DNA from: Bathymodiolus brooksi
Lineage: Eukaryota > Mollusca > Bivalvia > Mytilida > Modiolidae
NCBI GenBank assembly: GCA_963680875.1
Contig: OY804585.1
Coordinates: 43,321,414 to 43,385,413 of the forward strand
Reading direction: 5' to 3'
DNA length: 64,000 nucleotides
Below are positions 1 to 15,144 of this stretch, piece by piece (position 1 is the stretch's first letter; each line of letters begins with the position of its first letter). Made by a program: the position numbers and the translations under genes. The notes below the pieces were generated by a model, which ran no database searches, had not been told where the DNA came from, and saw only the letters and a list, made by a program, of their open reading frames with translations.

Positions 1-2464
1 ACAGCATCTAATTACCCTTTGGTATCTTGACCATTGCACTGTCTATCCTTCTATTTACAGCCTCTAATTACCCTTAGGTATCTTGGCCATTGCATTATCT
101 ATCCTTCTATTTACAGCCTCTAATTACCCTTAGGTATCTTGGCCATTGTATTTTCTATCCTTCTATTTACAGCTTCTAGTTACCCTTAGGTATCTTGATC
201 AGTGCATTGTCTATCCTTCTATTTACAGCCTCTAATTACCCTTAGGTATCTTGACCATTGCATTGTCTATCCTTCTATTTACAGCCTCTAATTACCCTTT
301 GGTATCTTGACCATTGCATTGTCTATCCTTCTATTTACAGCCTATAATTACCCTTTGGTATCTTGACCATTGCATTGTCTATCCTTCTATTTACAGCCTC
401 TAATTACCCTTAGGTATCTTGACCATTGTATTGTCTATCCTTCTATTTACAGCCTCTAATTAACCTTAGGTATCTTGACCATTGCATTGTCTATTCTTCT
501 ATTTACAACCTCTAATAATCCTTAGATATCTTGATCACTGCATTGTCTATCCTTCTATTTACAGCCTCTAATTACCCTTAGGTATCTTGACCATTGCATT
601 GTCTCTGCTTCTATTTACAGCCTCTAATTACCCTTTGGTATCTTGACCATTGCATTGTCTATCCTTCTATTTACAGCCTCTAATTACCCTTTGGTATCTT
701 GACCTTTGCATTGTCTATCCTTCTATTCACAGCCTCTAATTACCCTTTGGTATCTTGACCATTGCATTGTCTTTCCTTCTATTTACAGCCTCTAATTACC
801 CTTAGGTATCTTGACCATTGCATTATCTATCCTTCTATTTACAGCCTCTATTTAACCTTTGGTATCTTGACCATTGCATTGTCTATCCTTTTATTTACAG
901 CCTCTAATTACCCTTAGATATCTTGATCACTTCATTGTCTATCCTTCTATTTACAGCCTCTAATTACCCTTAGGTATCTTGACTATTGCATTGTCTATCC
1001 TTCTATTTACAGCCTCTAATTACCCTTTGGTATCTTGACCATTGCATTGTCTATCCTTCTATTTACAGCCTCTATTTACCCTTAGATATCTTGACCATTG
1101 CATTGTCTATCCTTCTATTTACAGCCTCTAATTACCCTTAGGTATCTTGACCATTGCATTGTGTATCCTTCTATTTACAGCCTCTAATTACCCTTAGGTA
1201 TCTTGGCCATTGCATTATCTATCCTTCTATTTACAGCATCTAATTACCCTTTGGTATCTTGACCATTGCACTGTCTATCCTTCTATTTACAGCCTCTAAT
1301 TACCCTTAGGTATCTTGGCCATTGCATTATCTATCCTTCTATTTACAGCCTCTAATTACCCTTAGGTATCTTGGCCATTGTATTTTCTATCCTTCTATTT
1401 ACAGCTTCTAGTTACCCTTAGGTATCTTGATCAGTGCATTGTCTATCCTTCTATTTACAGCCTCTAATTACCCTTAGGTATCTTGACCATTGCATTGTCT
1501 ATCCTTCTATTTACAGCCTCTAATTACCCTTTGGTATCTTGACCATTGCATTGTCTATCCTTCTATTTACAGCCTATAATTACCCTTTGGTATCTTGACC
1601 ATTGCATTGTCTATCCTTCTATTTACAGCCTCTAATTACCCTTAGGTATCTTGACCATTGTATTGTCTATCCTTCTATTTACAGCCTCTAATTAACCTTA
1701 GGTATCTTGACCATTGCATTGTCTATTCTTCTATTTACAACCTCTAATAATCCTTAGATATCTTGATCACTGCATTGTCTATCCTTCTATTTACAGCCTC
1801 TAATTACCCTTAGGTATCTTGACCATTGCATTGTCTCTGCTTCTATTTACAGCCTCTAATTACCCTTTGGTATCTTGACCATTGCATTGTCTATCCTTCT
1901 ATTTACAGCCTCTAATTACCCTTTGGTATCTTGACCTTTGCATTGTCTATCCTTCTATTCACAGCCTCTAATTACCCTTTGGTATCTTGACCATTGCATT
2001 GTCTTTCCTTCTATTTACAGCCTCTAATTACCCTTAGGTATCTTGACCATTGCATTATCTATCCTTCTATTTACAGCCTCTATTTAACCTTTGGTATCTT
2101 GACCATTGCATTGTCTATCCTTTTATTTACAGCCTCTAATTACCCTTAGATATCTTGATCACTTCATTGTCTATCCTTCTATTTACAGCCTCTAATTACC
2201 CTTAGGTATCTTGACTATTGCATTGTCTATCCTTCTATTTACAGCCTCTAATTACCCTTTGGTATCTTGACCATTGCATTGTCTATCCTTCTATTTACAG
2301 CCTCTATTTACCCTTAGATATCTTGACCATTGCATTGTCTATCCTTCTATTTACAGCCTCTAATTACCCTTAGGTATCTTGACCATTGCATTGTGTATCC
2401 TTCTATTTACAGCCTCTAATTACCCTTAGGTATCTTGGCCATTGCATTATCTATCCTTCTATTT
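1..2464. repeat. Satellite A higher-order repeat: two 1232-bp (22-mer) units
   Basis: Bases 1-1232 and 1233-2464 read as the same 22 monomers in the same order. Shared private variants include CACTGTC in the first monomer, TTGGCCATTGCATTATC, GTATTTTC followed by GCTTCTAGTTACC, and GTGTATCC near the end. I saw no difference on reading the two side by side. A third unit begins at 2465 but departs after about two monomers. The left boundary is unknown because the window starts within or exactly at a unit. Confidence 0.9.
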
Positions 2465-5400
2465 ACAGCATCTAATTACCCTTTGGTATCTTGACCATTG
2501 CACTGTCTATCCTTTTATTTACAGCCTCTAATTACCCTTAGGTATCTTGACCATTGTATTTTCTATCCTTCTATTTACAGCTTCTAGTTACCCTTAGGTG
2601 TCTTGACTATTGCATTGTCTATCCTTCTATTTACAGCCTCTAATTACCCTTAGATATCTTGATCACTGCATTGTCTATCCTTCTATTTACAGCCTCTAAT
2701 TACACTTAGGTATCATGACCATTGCATTGTCTATCCTTCTATTTACAGCCTCTAATTACCCTTTGGTATCATGACCATTGCATTGTCTATCCTTCTATTT
2801 ACAGCCTCTAATTACCCTTTGATATCTTGATCACTGCATTGTCTATCCTTCTATTTACAGCCTCTAATTACCCTTAGGTATCTTGACCATTGCATTGTCT
2901 ATCCTTCTATTTACAGCCTCTAATTACCCTTTGGTATCTTGACCATTGCATTGTCTATCCTTCTATTTACAGCCTATAATTACCTTTTGGTATCTTGACC
3001 ATTGCATTGTCTATCCTTCTATTTACAGCCTCTAATTACCCTTAGGTATCTTGACCATTGTATTGGCAATCCTTCTATTTACAGCCTCTAATTAACCTTA
3101 GGTATCTTGACTATTGCATTGTCTATGCTTCAATCTACAGCCTCTAATTACCCTTAGGTATCTTGACCATTGCATTGTCTATTCTTCTATTTACAACCTC
3201 TAATAATCCTTAGATATCTTGATCACTGCATTGTCTATCCTTCTATTTACAGCCTCTAATTACCCTTTGGTATCTTGACCATTGCATTGTCTCTGCTTCT
3301 ATTTACAGCCTCTAATTACCCTTTGGTATTTTGACCATTGCATTGTCTATACTTTTATTTACAGCCTCTAATTACCCTTTGGTATCTTGACCTTTGCATT
3401 GTCTATCCTTCTATTCACAGCCTCTAATTACCCTTTGGTATCTTGACCATTGCATTGTCTTTCCTTCTATTTACAGTCTCTAATTACCCTTAGGTATCTT
3501 GACCATTGCATTATCTATCCTTCTATTTACAGCCTCTATTTACCCTTTGGTATCTTGACCATTGCATTGTCTATCCTTTTATATACAGCCTCTAATTACC
3601 CTTAGGTATCTTGACCATTGCATTGTCTATCCTTCTATTTACAGCCTCTAGTTACCATTAGGAATCTTGACTATTGCATTGTCTATCCTTCTATTTACAG
3701 CCTCTAATTACCCTTAGATATCTTGATCACTGCATTGTCTATCCTTCTATTTACAGCCTTTAATTACCCTTAGGTATCTTGACCATTGCATTGTCTATCC
3801 TTCTATTTAGAGCCTCTAATTACCCTTTGGTATCTTGACCATTGCATTGTCTATCCTTCTATTTACAGCCTCTAATTACCCTTAGGTATCTTGACCATTG
3901 TATTGTCTATCCTTCTATTTACAGCCTCTAATTTACCTTAGGTATCTTGACTATTGCATTGTCTATGCTTCAATTGACAGCCTCTAATTACCCTTAGGTA
4001 TCTTGACCATTGCATTGTCTATCCTTCTATTTACAGCCTCTAATTACCCTTTGGTATCTTGACCATTGCATTGTCTATCCTTCTATTTACAGCCTATAAT
4101 TACCCTTTGGTATCTTGACCATTGCATTGTCTATCCTTCTATTTACAGCCTCTAATTACCCTTAGGTGTCTTGACCATTGTATTGTCTATCCTTCTATTT
4201 ACAGCCTCTAATTAACCTTAGGTATCTTGACTAATGCTTGTCTATGCTTCAATTTACAGCCTCTAATTACCCTTAGGTATCTTGACTATTGCATTGTCTA
4301 TGCTTCAATTGACAGCCTCTAATTACCCTTAGGTATCTTGACCATTGCATTGTCTATCCTTCTATTTACAGCCTCTAATTACCCTTTGGTATCTTGACCA
4401 TTGCATTGTCTATCCTTCTATTTACAGCCTATAATTACCCTTTGGTATCTTGACCATTGCATTGTCTATCCTTCTATTTACAGCCTCTAATTACCCTTAG
4501 GTGTCTTGACCATTGTATTGTCTATCCTTCTATTTACAGCCTCTAATTAACCTTAGGTATCTTGACTAATGCTTGTCTATGCTTCAATTTACAGCCTCTA
4601 ATTACCCTTAGGTATCTTGACCATTGCATTGTCTATTCTTCTATTTACAACCTCTAATAATCCTTAGATATCTTGATCACTGCATTGTCTATCCTTCTAT
4701 TTACAGCCTCTAATTACCCTTAGGTATCTTGACCATTGCATTGTCTCTGCTTCTATTTACAGCCTCTAATTACCCTTTGGTATCTTGACCATTGCATTGT
4801 CTATCCTTCTATTTACAGCCTCTAATTACCCTTTGGTATCTTGACCTTTGCATTGTCTATCCTTCTATTCACAGCCTCTAATTACCCTTTGGTATATTGA
4901 CCATTGCATTGTCTTTCCTTCTATTTACAGCCTCTAATTACCCTTAGGTATCTTGACCATTGCATTATCTATCCTTCTATTTACAGCCTCTATTTACAGC
5001 CTCTATTTACCCTTTGGTATCTTGACCATTGCATTGTCTATCCTTTTATTTACAGCCTCTAATTACCCTTAGATATCTTGATCACTTCATTGTCTATCCT
5101 TCTATTTACAGCCTCTAATTACCCTTAGGTATCTTGACTATTGCATTGTCTATCCTTCTATTTACAGCCTCTAATTACCCTTTGGTATCTTGACCATTGC
5201 ATTGTCTATCCTTCTATTTACAGCCTCTATTTACCCTTAGATATCTTGACCATTGCATTGTCTATCCTTCTATTTACAGCCTCTAATTACCATTAGGTAT
5301 CTTGACCATTGCATTGTCTATCCTTCTATTTACAGCCTCTAATTACCCTTAGGTATCTTGGCCATTGCATTATCTATCCTTCTATTTACAGCATCTAATT

Positions 5401-8400
5401 ACCCTTTGGTATCTTGACCATTGCACTGTCTATCCTTTTATTTACAGCCTCTAATTACCCTTAGATATCTTGATCACTGCATTGTCTATCCTTCTATTTA
5501 CAGCCTCTAATTACCCTTAGATATCTTGATCACTGCATTGTCTATCCTTCTATTTACAGCCTCTAATTACCCTTAGGTATCTTGACCATTGCATTGTCTA
5601 TCCTTCTATTTACAGCCTCTAATTACCCTTTGGTATCTTGACCATTGCATTGTCTATCCTTTTATTTACAGCCTCTAATTACCCTTAGGTATCTTGACCA
5701 TTGTATTGTCAATCCTTCTATTTACAGCCTCTAATTAACCTTAGGTATCTTGACTATTGCATTGTCTATGCTTCAATTTACAGCCTCTAATTACCCTTAG
5801 GTATCATGACCATTGCATTGTCTATCCTTCTATTTACAGCCTCTAATTACCCTTAGATATCTTGATCACTGCATTGTCTATCCTTCTATTTACAGCCTCT
5901 AATTACCCTTCGGTATCTTGACCATTGCATTGTCTATCCTTCTATTTACAGCCTCTAATTACCCTTTGGTATCTTGACCATTGCATTGTCTATCCTTCTA
6001 TTTACAGCCTCTAATTACCCTTAGGTATCTTGACCATTGTATTGTCAATCCTTCTATTTACAGCCTCTAATTAACCTTAGGTATCTTGACTATTGCATTG
6101 TCTATGCTTCAATTTACAGCCTCTAATTACCCTTAGGTATCTTGACCATTGCATTGTCTATTCTTCTATTTACAACCTCTAATAATCCTTTGATATCTTG
6201 ATCACTGCATTGTCTATCCTTCTATTTACAGCCTCTAATTACCCTTTGGTATCTTGACCATTGCATTGTCTCTGCTTCTAATTACAGCCTCTAATTACCC
6301 TTTGGTATTTTGACCATTGCATTGTCTATACTTCTATTTACAGCCTCTAATTACCCTTTGGTATTTTGACCATTGCATTGTCTATACTTCTATTTACAGC
6401 CTCTAATTACCCTTAGGTATCTTGACCATTGCATTATCTATCCTTCTATTTACAGCCTCTATTTACCCTTTGGTATCTTGACCATTGCATTGTCTATCCT
6501 TTTATTTACAGCCCCTAATTACCCTTAGGTATCTTGACCATTGCATTGTCTATCCTTCTATTTACAGCCTCTAGTTACCCTTAGGAATCTTGACTATTGC
6601 ATTGTCTATCCTTCTATTTACAGCCTCTAATTACCCTTAGATATCTTGATCACTGCATTGTCTATCCTTCTATTTACAGCCTTTAATTACCCTTAGGTAT
6701 CTTGACCATTGCATTGTCTATCCTTCTATTTAGAGCCTCTAATTACCCTTTGGTATCTTGACCATTGCATTGTCTATCCTTCTATTTACAGCCTCTAATT
6801 ACCCTTAGGTATCTTGACCATTGTATTGTCTATCCTTCTATTTACAGCCTCTAATTTACCTTAGGTATCTTGACTATTGCATTGTCTATGCTTCAATTGA
6901 CAGCCTCTAATTACCCTTAGGTATCTTGACCATTGCATTGTCTATCCTTCTATTTACAGCCTCTAATTACCCTTTGGTATCTTGACCATTGCATTGTCTA
7001 TCCTTCTATTTACAGCCTATAATTACCCTTTGGTATCTTGACCATTGCATTGTCTATCCTTCTATTTACAGCCTCTAATTACCCTTAGGTATCTTGACCA
7101 TTGTATTGTCTATCCTTCTATTTACAGCCTCTAATTAACCTTAGGTATCTTGACTATTGCATTGTCTATGCTTCAATTTACAGCCTCTAATTACCCTTAG
7201 GTATCTTGACCATTGCATTGTCTATTCTTCTATTGACAACCTCTAATAATCCTTAGATATCTTGATCACTGCATTGTCTATCCTTCTATTTACAGCCTCT
7301 AATTACCCTTTGGTATCTTGACCATTGCATTGTCTATCCTTCTATTTACAGCCTCTAATTACCCTTTGGTATCTTGACCTTTGCATTGTCTATCCTTCTA
7401 TTCACAGCCTCTAATTACCCTTTGGTATCTTGACCATTGCATTGTCTTTCCTTCTATTTACAGCTTCTAATTACCCTTAGGTATCTTGACCATTGCATTA
7501 TCTATCCTTCTATTTACAGCCTCTATTTACAGCCTCTATTTACTCTTTGGTATCTTGACCATTGCATTGTCTATCCTTTTATTTACAGCCTCTAATTACC
7601 CTTAGATATCTTGATCACTGCATTGTCTATCCTTCTATTTACAGCCTCTAATTACCCTTAGGTATCTTGACCCTTGCATTGTCTATCCTCTATTTACAGC
7701 CTCTAATTACCCTTTGGTATCTTGACCATTGCATTGTCTATCCTTCTATTTACAGGCTCTAATTACCCTTAGGTATATTGACCATTGTATTGTCTATCCT
7801 TCTATTTACAGCCTCTAATTAATCTTAGGTATCTTGACTATTGCATTGTCTATGCTTCAATTGACAGCCTCTAATTACCCTTAGGTATCTTGACCATTGC
7901 ATTGTCTATCCTTCTATTTACAGCCTCTAATTACCCTTAGATATCTTGATCACTGCATTGTCTATCCTTCTATTTACAGCCTCTATTTAACCTTTGGTAT
8001 CTTTACCATTGCATTGTCTATCCTTTTATTTACAGCCTCTAATTACCCATAGATATCCTGACCATTGTATTGTCTATCCTTCGATTTACAGCCTCTAATT
8101 ACCCTTAGGTGTCTTGATTATTGCATTGTCTATCCTTCTATTTACAGCCTCTAATTACCATTACATATCTTGATCACTGCATTGTCTATCCTTCTATTTA
8201 CAGCCTCTAATTACCCTTTGGTATCTTGACATTTGCATTGTCTATCCTTCTATTTACAGCCTCTAAATACCCTTAGGTATCTTGACCATTGCATTATCTA
8301 TCCTTATATTTACAGCATCTAATTACCCTTTGGTATCTTGACCATTGCATTGTCTATCCTTTTATTTACAGCCTCTAATTACCCATAGGTATCTTGACCA

Positions 8401-9262
8401 TTGTATTTTCTATCCTTCTATTTACAGCCTCTAATTACCCTTTGATATCTTGATCACTGCATTGTCTATCCTTCTATTTACAGCCTCTAATTACTCTTAG
8501 GTATCTTGACCATTGCATTGTCTATGCTTCTATTTACAGCCTCTAATTACCCTTTGGTATCTTGACCATTGCATTGTCTATCCTTCTATTTACAGCCTCT
8601 AACTACCCTTAGGTATCATGACCATGGCATTGTCTATCCTTCTATTTACAGCCTCTAATTACCCTTAGATATCTTGACCACTGCATTGTCTATCCTTCTA
8701 TTTACAGCCCCTAATTACCCTTTGGTATCTTGACCATTGCATTGTCTATCCTTCTATTTACAGCCTATAATTACCCTTAGGTATCTTGACCATTGCGTTG
8801 TCTATCCTTCTATTTGCAGACTCTAATTACCCTTTGGTATCTTGACCATTGCATTGTCTATACTTTTATTTACAGCCTCTAATTACCTTAGGTATCTTGA
8901 CCATTGCGTTGTCTATCCTTCTATTTGCAGCCTCTAATTACCCTTAGGTATCTTGACCATTGCATTGTCTATCCTTCTATTTACAGCCTCTAATTACCCT
9001 TTGGTATCTTGACCATTGCATTGTCTATCCTTCTATTTACAGCCTCTAATTACCCTTTGGTATCTTGACCATTGCATTGTCTATCCTTTCATTTACAGCC
9101 TCTAATTACCCTTAGGTATCTTGACCATTGTATTGTCTATCCTTCTATTTACAGGTTCTAGTTACCCTTAGGTATCTTGCCTATTGCATTGTCTATCATT
9201 CTATTTACAGCCTCTAATTACCCTTTGGTATCTTGATCATTGCATTGTCTATCCTTCTATTT
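2465..9262. repeat. Satellite A, irregular stretch without one dominant higher-order unit
   Basis: 56-bp monomers of the same families continue here, but neighbouring blocks match only over a few monomers. Local length variants occur: a 13-bp partial duplication (ACAGCCTCTATTT repeated) near 4983 and near 7520, a 2-base deletion near 7690, and 55-bp monomers at 4201 and 4536. I see nothing else in this interval. Confidence 0.8.
3921..4590. repeat. 335-bp (6-mer) tandem duplication in satellite A
   Basis: Bases 3921-4255 and 4256-4590 are near-identical six-monomer blocks. The period is 335 rather than 336 because the last monomer of each copy (4201 and 4536) carries the same rare 55-bp form, with CTAATGCTTG in place of CTATTGCATTG. 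That shared private deletion shows the duplication came after the mutation. Confidence 0.85.
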
Positions 9263-12062
9263 ACAGCCTCTAATTACCCTTAGGTATTTTGACCATTGCA
9301 TTATCTATCCTTCTATTTACAGCATCTAATTACCCTTTGGTATCTTGACCATTGCATTGTCTATCCTTTTGTTTACAGCATCTAATTACCCTTAGGCATC
9401 TTGACCATTGTATTTTCTATCCTTCTATTTACAGCTTCTAGTTACCCTTTGGTATCTTGACTATTGCATTATCTATCCTTCTATTTACAGCATCTAATTA
9501 CCCTTTGGTATCTTGACCATTGCATTGTCTATCCTTTTGTTTACAGCATCTAATTACCCTTTGGTATCTTGACCATTGCAATGTCTCTCCTTTTATTTAC
9601 AGCATCTAATTACCCTTAGGCATCTTGACCATTGTATTTTCTATCCTTCTATTTACAGCTTCTAGTTACCCTTATATATCTTGATCACTGCATTGTCTAT
9701 CCTTCTATTTACAGCCTCTAAATACCCTTAGGTATCTTGACCATTGCATTGTCTATCCTTCTATTTACAGCCACTAATTACCCTTTGGTCTCTTGACCAT
9801 TGCATTGTCTATCCTTCTATTTACAGCCTCTAATTACCCTTAGGTATCATGACCATTGCATTGTCTATCCTTCCATTTACAGCCTATAATTACCCTTAGA
9901 TATCTTGATCACTGCATTGTCTATCCTTCTATTTACAGCCCCTAATTACCCTTTGGTATCTTGACCATTGCATTGTCTATCCTTCTATTTACAGCCTCTA
10001 ATTACCCTTAGGTATCTTGACCATTGCGTTGTCTATCCTTCTATTTGCAGCCTCTAATTACCCTTTGGTATCTTGACCATTGCATTGTCTATTCTTCTAT
10101 TTACAGCCTCTAATTACCCTTAGGTATCTTGACCATTGCGTTGTTTATCCTTCTATTTGCAGCCTCTAATTACCCTTAGGTATCTTGACCATTGCATTGT
10201 CTATCCTTCTATTTACAGCCTCTAATTAACCTTAGGTATCTTGACTATTGCATTGTCTATGCTTCAATTGACAGCCTCTAATTACCCTTAGGTATCTTGA
10301 CCATTGCATTGTCTATCCTTCTCTTTACAGCCTCTAATTACCCTTTGGTATCTTGACCATTGCATTGTCTATCCTTCTATTTACAGCCTAGAATTACCCT
10401 TTGGTATCTTGACCATTGCATTGTCTATCCTTCTATTTACAGCCTCTAATTACCCTTAGGTATATTGACCATTGTATTGTCTATCCTTCTATTTACAGCC
10501 TCTAATTAACCTTAGGTATCTTGACTATTGCATTGTCTATGCTTCAATTTACAGCCTCTAATTACCCTTAGGTATCTTGACCATTGCATTGTCTATTCTT
10601 CTATTTACAACCTCTAATAATCCTTAGATATCTTGATCACTGCATTGTCTATCCTTCTATTTACAGCCTCTAATTACCCTTAGGTATTTTGACCATTGCA
10701 TTATCTATCCTTCTATTTACAGCATCTAATTACCCTTTGGTATCTTGACCATTGCATTGTCTATCCTTTTGTTTACAGCATCTAATTACCCTTAGGCATC
10801 TTGACCATTGTATTTTCTATCCTTCTATTTACAGCTTCTAGTTACCCTTAGGTATCTTGACTATTGCATTATCTATCCTTCTATTTACAGCATCTAATTA
10901 CCCTTTGGTATCTTGACCATTGCATTGTCTATCCTTTTGTTTACAGCATCTAATTACCCTTTGGTATCTTGACCATTGCAATGTCTCTCCTTTTATTTAC
11001 AGCATCTAATTACCCTTAGGCATCTTGACCATTGTATTTTCTATCCTTCTATTTACAGCTTCTAGTTACCCTTATATATCTTGATCACTGCATTGTCTAT
11101 CCTTCTATTTACAGCCTCTAAATACCCTTAGGTATCTTGACCATTGCATTGTCTATCCTTCTATTTACAGCCACTAATTACCCTTTGGTCTCTTGACCAT
11201 TGCATTGTCTATCCTTCTATTTACAGCCTCTAATTACCCTTAGGTATCATGACCATTGCATTGTCTATCCTTCCATTTACAGCCTATAATTACCCTTAGA
11301 TATCTTGATCACTGCATTGTCTATCCTTCTATTTACAGCCCCTAATTACCCTTTGGTATCTTGACCATTGCATTGTCTATCCTTCTATTTACAGCCTATA
11401 ATTACCCTTAGGTATCTTGACCATTGCGTTGTCTATCCTTCTATTTGCAGCCTCTAATTACCCTTTGGTATCTTGACCATTGCATTGTCTATTCTTCTAT
11501 TTACAGCCTCTAATTACCCTTAGGTATCTTGACCATTGCGTTGTTTATCCTTCTATTTGCAGCCTCTAATTACCCTTAGGTATCTTGACCATTGCATTGT
11601 CTATCCTTCTATTTACAGCCTCTAATTAACCTTAGGTATCTTGACTATTGCATTGTCTATGCTTCAATTGACAGCCTCTAATTACCCTTAGGTATCTTGA
11701 CCATTGCATTGTCTATCCTTCTCTTTACAGCCTCTAATTACCCTTTGGTATCTTGACCATTGCATTGTCTATCCTTCTATTTACAGCCTAGAATTACCCT
11801 TTGGTATCTTGACCATTGCATTGTCTATCCTTCTATTTACAGCCTCTAATTACCCTTAGGTATATTGACCATTGTATTGTCTATCCTTCTATTTACAGCC
11901 TCTAATTAACCTTAGGTATCTTGACTATTGCATTGTCTATGCTTCAATTTACAGCCTCTAATTACCCTTAGGTATCTTGACCATTGCATTGTCTATTCTT
12001 CTATTTACAACCTCTAATAATCCTTAGATATCTTGATCACTGCATTGTCTATCCTTCTATTT
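9263..12062. repeat. 1400-bp (25-mer) tandem duplication in satellite A
   Basis: Bases 9263-10662 and 10663-12062 carry the same 25 monomers in order, starting with the variant TTAGGTATTTTGACC. Diagnostic variants occur in both at a 1400-bp offset: GTTTACAGCATC, AATGTCTCTCC, ACCCTTATATATC and CCTAGAATTACC. Only scattered differences are seen, for example TTTGG versus TTAGG in the TAGTTACCC monomer near 9440 and 10840. Confidence 0.88.
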
Positions 12063-15000
12063 ACAGCCTCTAATTACCCTTAGGTATCTTGACCATTGCA
12101 TTGTCTCTGCTTCTATTTACAGCCTCTAATTACCCTTTGGTATCTTGACCATTGCATTGTATATCCTTCTATTTACAGCCTCTAATTACCCTTTGGTATC
12201 TTGACCTTTGCATTGTCTATCCTTCTATTCACAGCCTCTAATTACCCTTTGGTATCTTGACCATTGCATTGTCTTTCCTTCTATTTACAGCCTCTAATTA
12301 CCCTTAGGTATCTTGACCATTGCATTTTCTATCCTTTTATTTACAGCCTCTATTTACCCTTTGGTATCTTGACCATTGCATTGTCTATCCTTTTATTTAC
12401 AGCCTCTAATTACCCTTAGGTATCTTGACCATTGCATTGTCTATCCTTCTATTTACAGCCTCTAATTACCCTTTGGTATCTTGACCTTTGCATTGTCTAT
12501 CCTTCTATTCACAGCCTCTAATTACCCTTTGGTATCTTGACCATTGCATTGTCTTTCCTTCTATTTACAGCCTCTAGTTACCCTTAGGTATCTTGACCAT
12601 TGCATTATCTATCCTTCTATTTACAGCCTCTATTTACCCTTTGGTATCTTGACCATTGCATTGTCTATCCTTTTATTTACAGCCTCTAATTACTCTTAAG
12701 TATCTTGACCATTGCATTGTCTATCCTTCTATTTACAGCCTCTAGTTACCCTTAGGAATCTTGACTATTGCATTGTCTATCCTTCTATTTACAGCCTCTA
12801 ATTACCCTTAGATATTTTGATCACTGCATTGTCTATCCTTCTATTTACAGCCTCTAATTACCCTTAGGTATCTTGACCATTACATTGTCTATCCTTCTAT
12901 TTACAGCCTCTAATTACCCTTTGGTATCTTGAACATTGCATTGTCTATCCTTCTATTTACAACCTCTAATTACCCTTTGGTATCTTGACCATTGTATTGT
13001 CTATCCTTCTATTTACAGCCTCTAATTAACCTTAGGTATCTTGACTATTGCATTGTCTATGCTTCAATTGACAGCCTCTAATTACCATTAGGTATCTTGA
13101 CCATTGCATTGTCTATCCTTCTATTTACAGCCTCTAATTACCCTTAGATATCTTGATCACTGCATTGTCTATCCTTCTATTTACAGCCTCTATTTACCCT
13201 TTGGTATCTTGACCATTGCATTGTCTATCCTTTTATTTACAGCCTCTAATTACCCATAGATATCCTGACCATTGTATTGTCTATCCTTCGATTTACAGCC
13301 TCTAATTACCCTTAGGTGTCTTGATTATTGCATTGTCTATCCTTCTATTTACAGCCTCTAATTACCATTACATATCTTGATCACTGCATTGTCTATCCTT
13401 CTATTTACAGCCTCTAATTACCCTTTGGTATCTTGACCATTGCATTGTCTATCCTTTTGTTTACAGCATCTAATTACCCTTTGGTAATATCTTGACCATT
13501 GCATTGTCTATCCTTTTATTTACAGCCTCTAATTACCCTTAGGTATCTTGACCATTGTATTTTCTATCCTTCTATTTACAGCCTCTAATTATCCTTTGAT
13601 ATCTTGATCACTGCATTGTCTATCCTTCTATTTACAGCCTCTAATTACTCTTAGGTATCTTGACCATTGCATTGTCTATGCTTCTATTTACAGCCTCTAA
13701 TTACCCTTTGGTATCTTGACCATTGCATTGTCTATGCTTCTATTTACAGCTTCTAATTACCCTTAGATATCTTGACCACTGCATTGTCTATCCTTCTATT
13801 TACAGCCCCTAATTACCCTTTGGTATCTTGACCATTGCATTGTCTATCCTTCTATTTACAGCCTATTATTACCCTTAGGTATCTTGACCATTGCGTTGTC
13901 TATCCTTCTTTTTGCAGCCTCTAATTACCTTTGGTATCTTGACCATTGCATTGTCTATACTTTTATTTACAGCCTCTAATTACCCTTAGGTATCTTGACC
14001 ATTGTATTTTCTATCCTTCTATTTACAGCCTCTAATTACCCTTTGATATCTTGATCACTGCATTGTCTATCCTTCTATTTACAGCCTCTAATTACTCTTA
14101 GGTATCTTGACCATTGCATTGTCTATCCTTCTATTTACAGCCTCTAATTACCCTTTGGTATCTTGACCATTGCATTGTCTATCCTTCTATTTACAGCCTC
14201 TAACTACCCTTAGGTATCATGACCATGGCATTGTCTATCCTTCTATTTACAGCCTCTAAATACCCTTAGATATCTTGACCACTGCATTGTCTATCCTTCT
14301 ATTTACAGCCCCTAATTACCCTTTGGTATCTTGACCATTGCATTGTCTATCCTTCTATTTACAGCCTATAATTACCCTTAGGTATCTTGACCATTGCGTT
14401 GTCTATCCTTCTATTTGCAGACTCTAATTACCCTTTGGTATCTTGACCATTGCATTGTCTATACTTCTATTTGCAGCCTCTAATTACCCTTTGGTATCTT
14501 GACCATTGCATTGTCTATCCTTTTATTTACAGCCTCTAATTACCCTTAGGTATCTTGACCATTGCATTGTCTATCCTTCTATTTACAGCCTCTAGTTACC
14601 CTTAGGAATCTTGACTATTGCATTGTCTATCCTTCTATTTACAGCCTCTAATTACCCTTAGATATCTTGATCACTGCATTGTCTATCCTTCTATTTACAG
14701 CCTTTAATTACCCTTAGGTATCTTGACCATTGCATTGTCTATCCTTCTATTTAGAGCCTCTAATTACCCTTTGGTATCTTGACCATTGCATTGTCTATCC
14801 TTCTATTTACAGCCTCTAATTACCCTTAAGTATCTTGACCATTGTATTGTCTATCCTTCTATTTACAGCCTCTAATTTACCTTAGGTATATTGACCATTG
14901 CATTGTCTATGCTTCAATTGACAGCCTCTAATTACCCTTAGGTATCTTGACCATTGCATTGTCTATCCTTCTATTTACAGCCTCTAATTACCCTTTGGTA

Positions 15001-15144
15001 TCTTGACCATTGCATTGTCTATCCTTCTATTTACAGCCTATAATTACCCTTTGGTATCTTGACCATTGCATTGTCTATCCTTCTATTTACAGCCTCTAAT
15101 TACCCTTAGGTATCTTGACCATTGTATTGTCTATCCTTCTATTT
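12063..15144. repeat. Satellite A block with a distant copy at about 24.3-26.7 kb
   Basis: Ordinary 56-bp monomers. The rare 3-base insertion GGTAATATCTTG at 13483 recurs at 25676, with the surrounding monomer order preserved from about 12.1-14.5 kb to about 24.3-26.7 kb. This indicates a non-adjacent copy of a block larger than 2 kb. The offset of about 12193 bp includes several copies of the 13-bp insertion. The exact ends were not resolved by eye. Confidence 0.7.
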
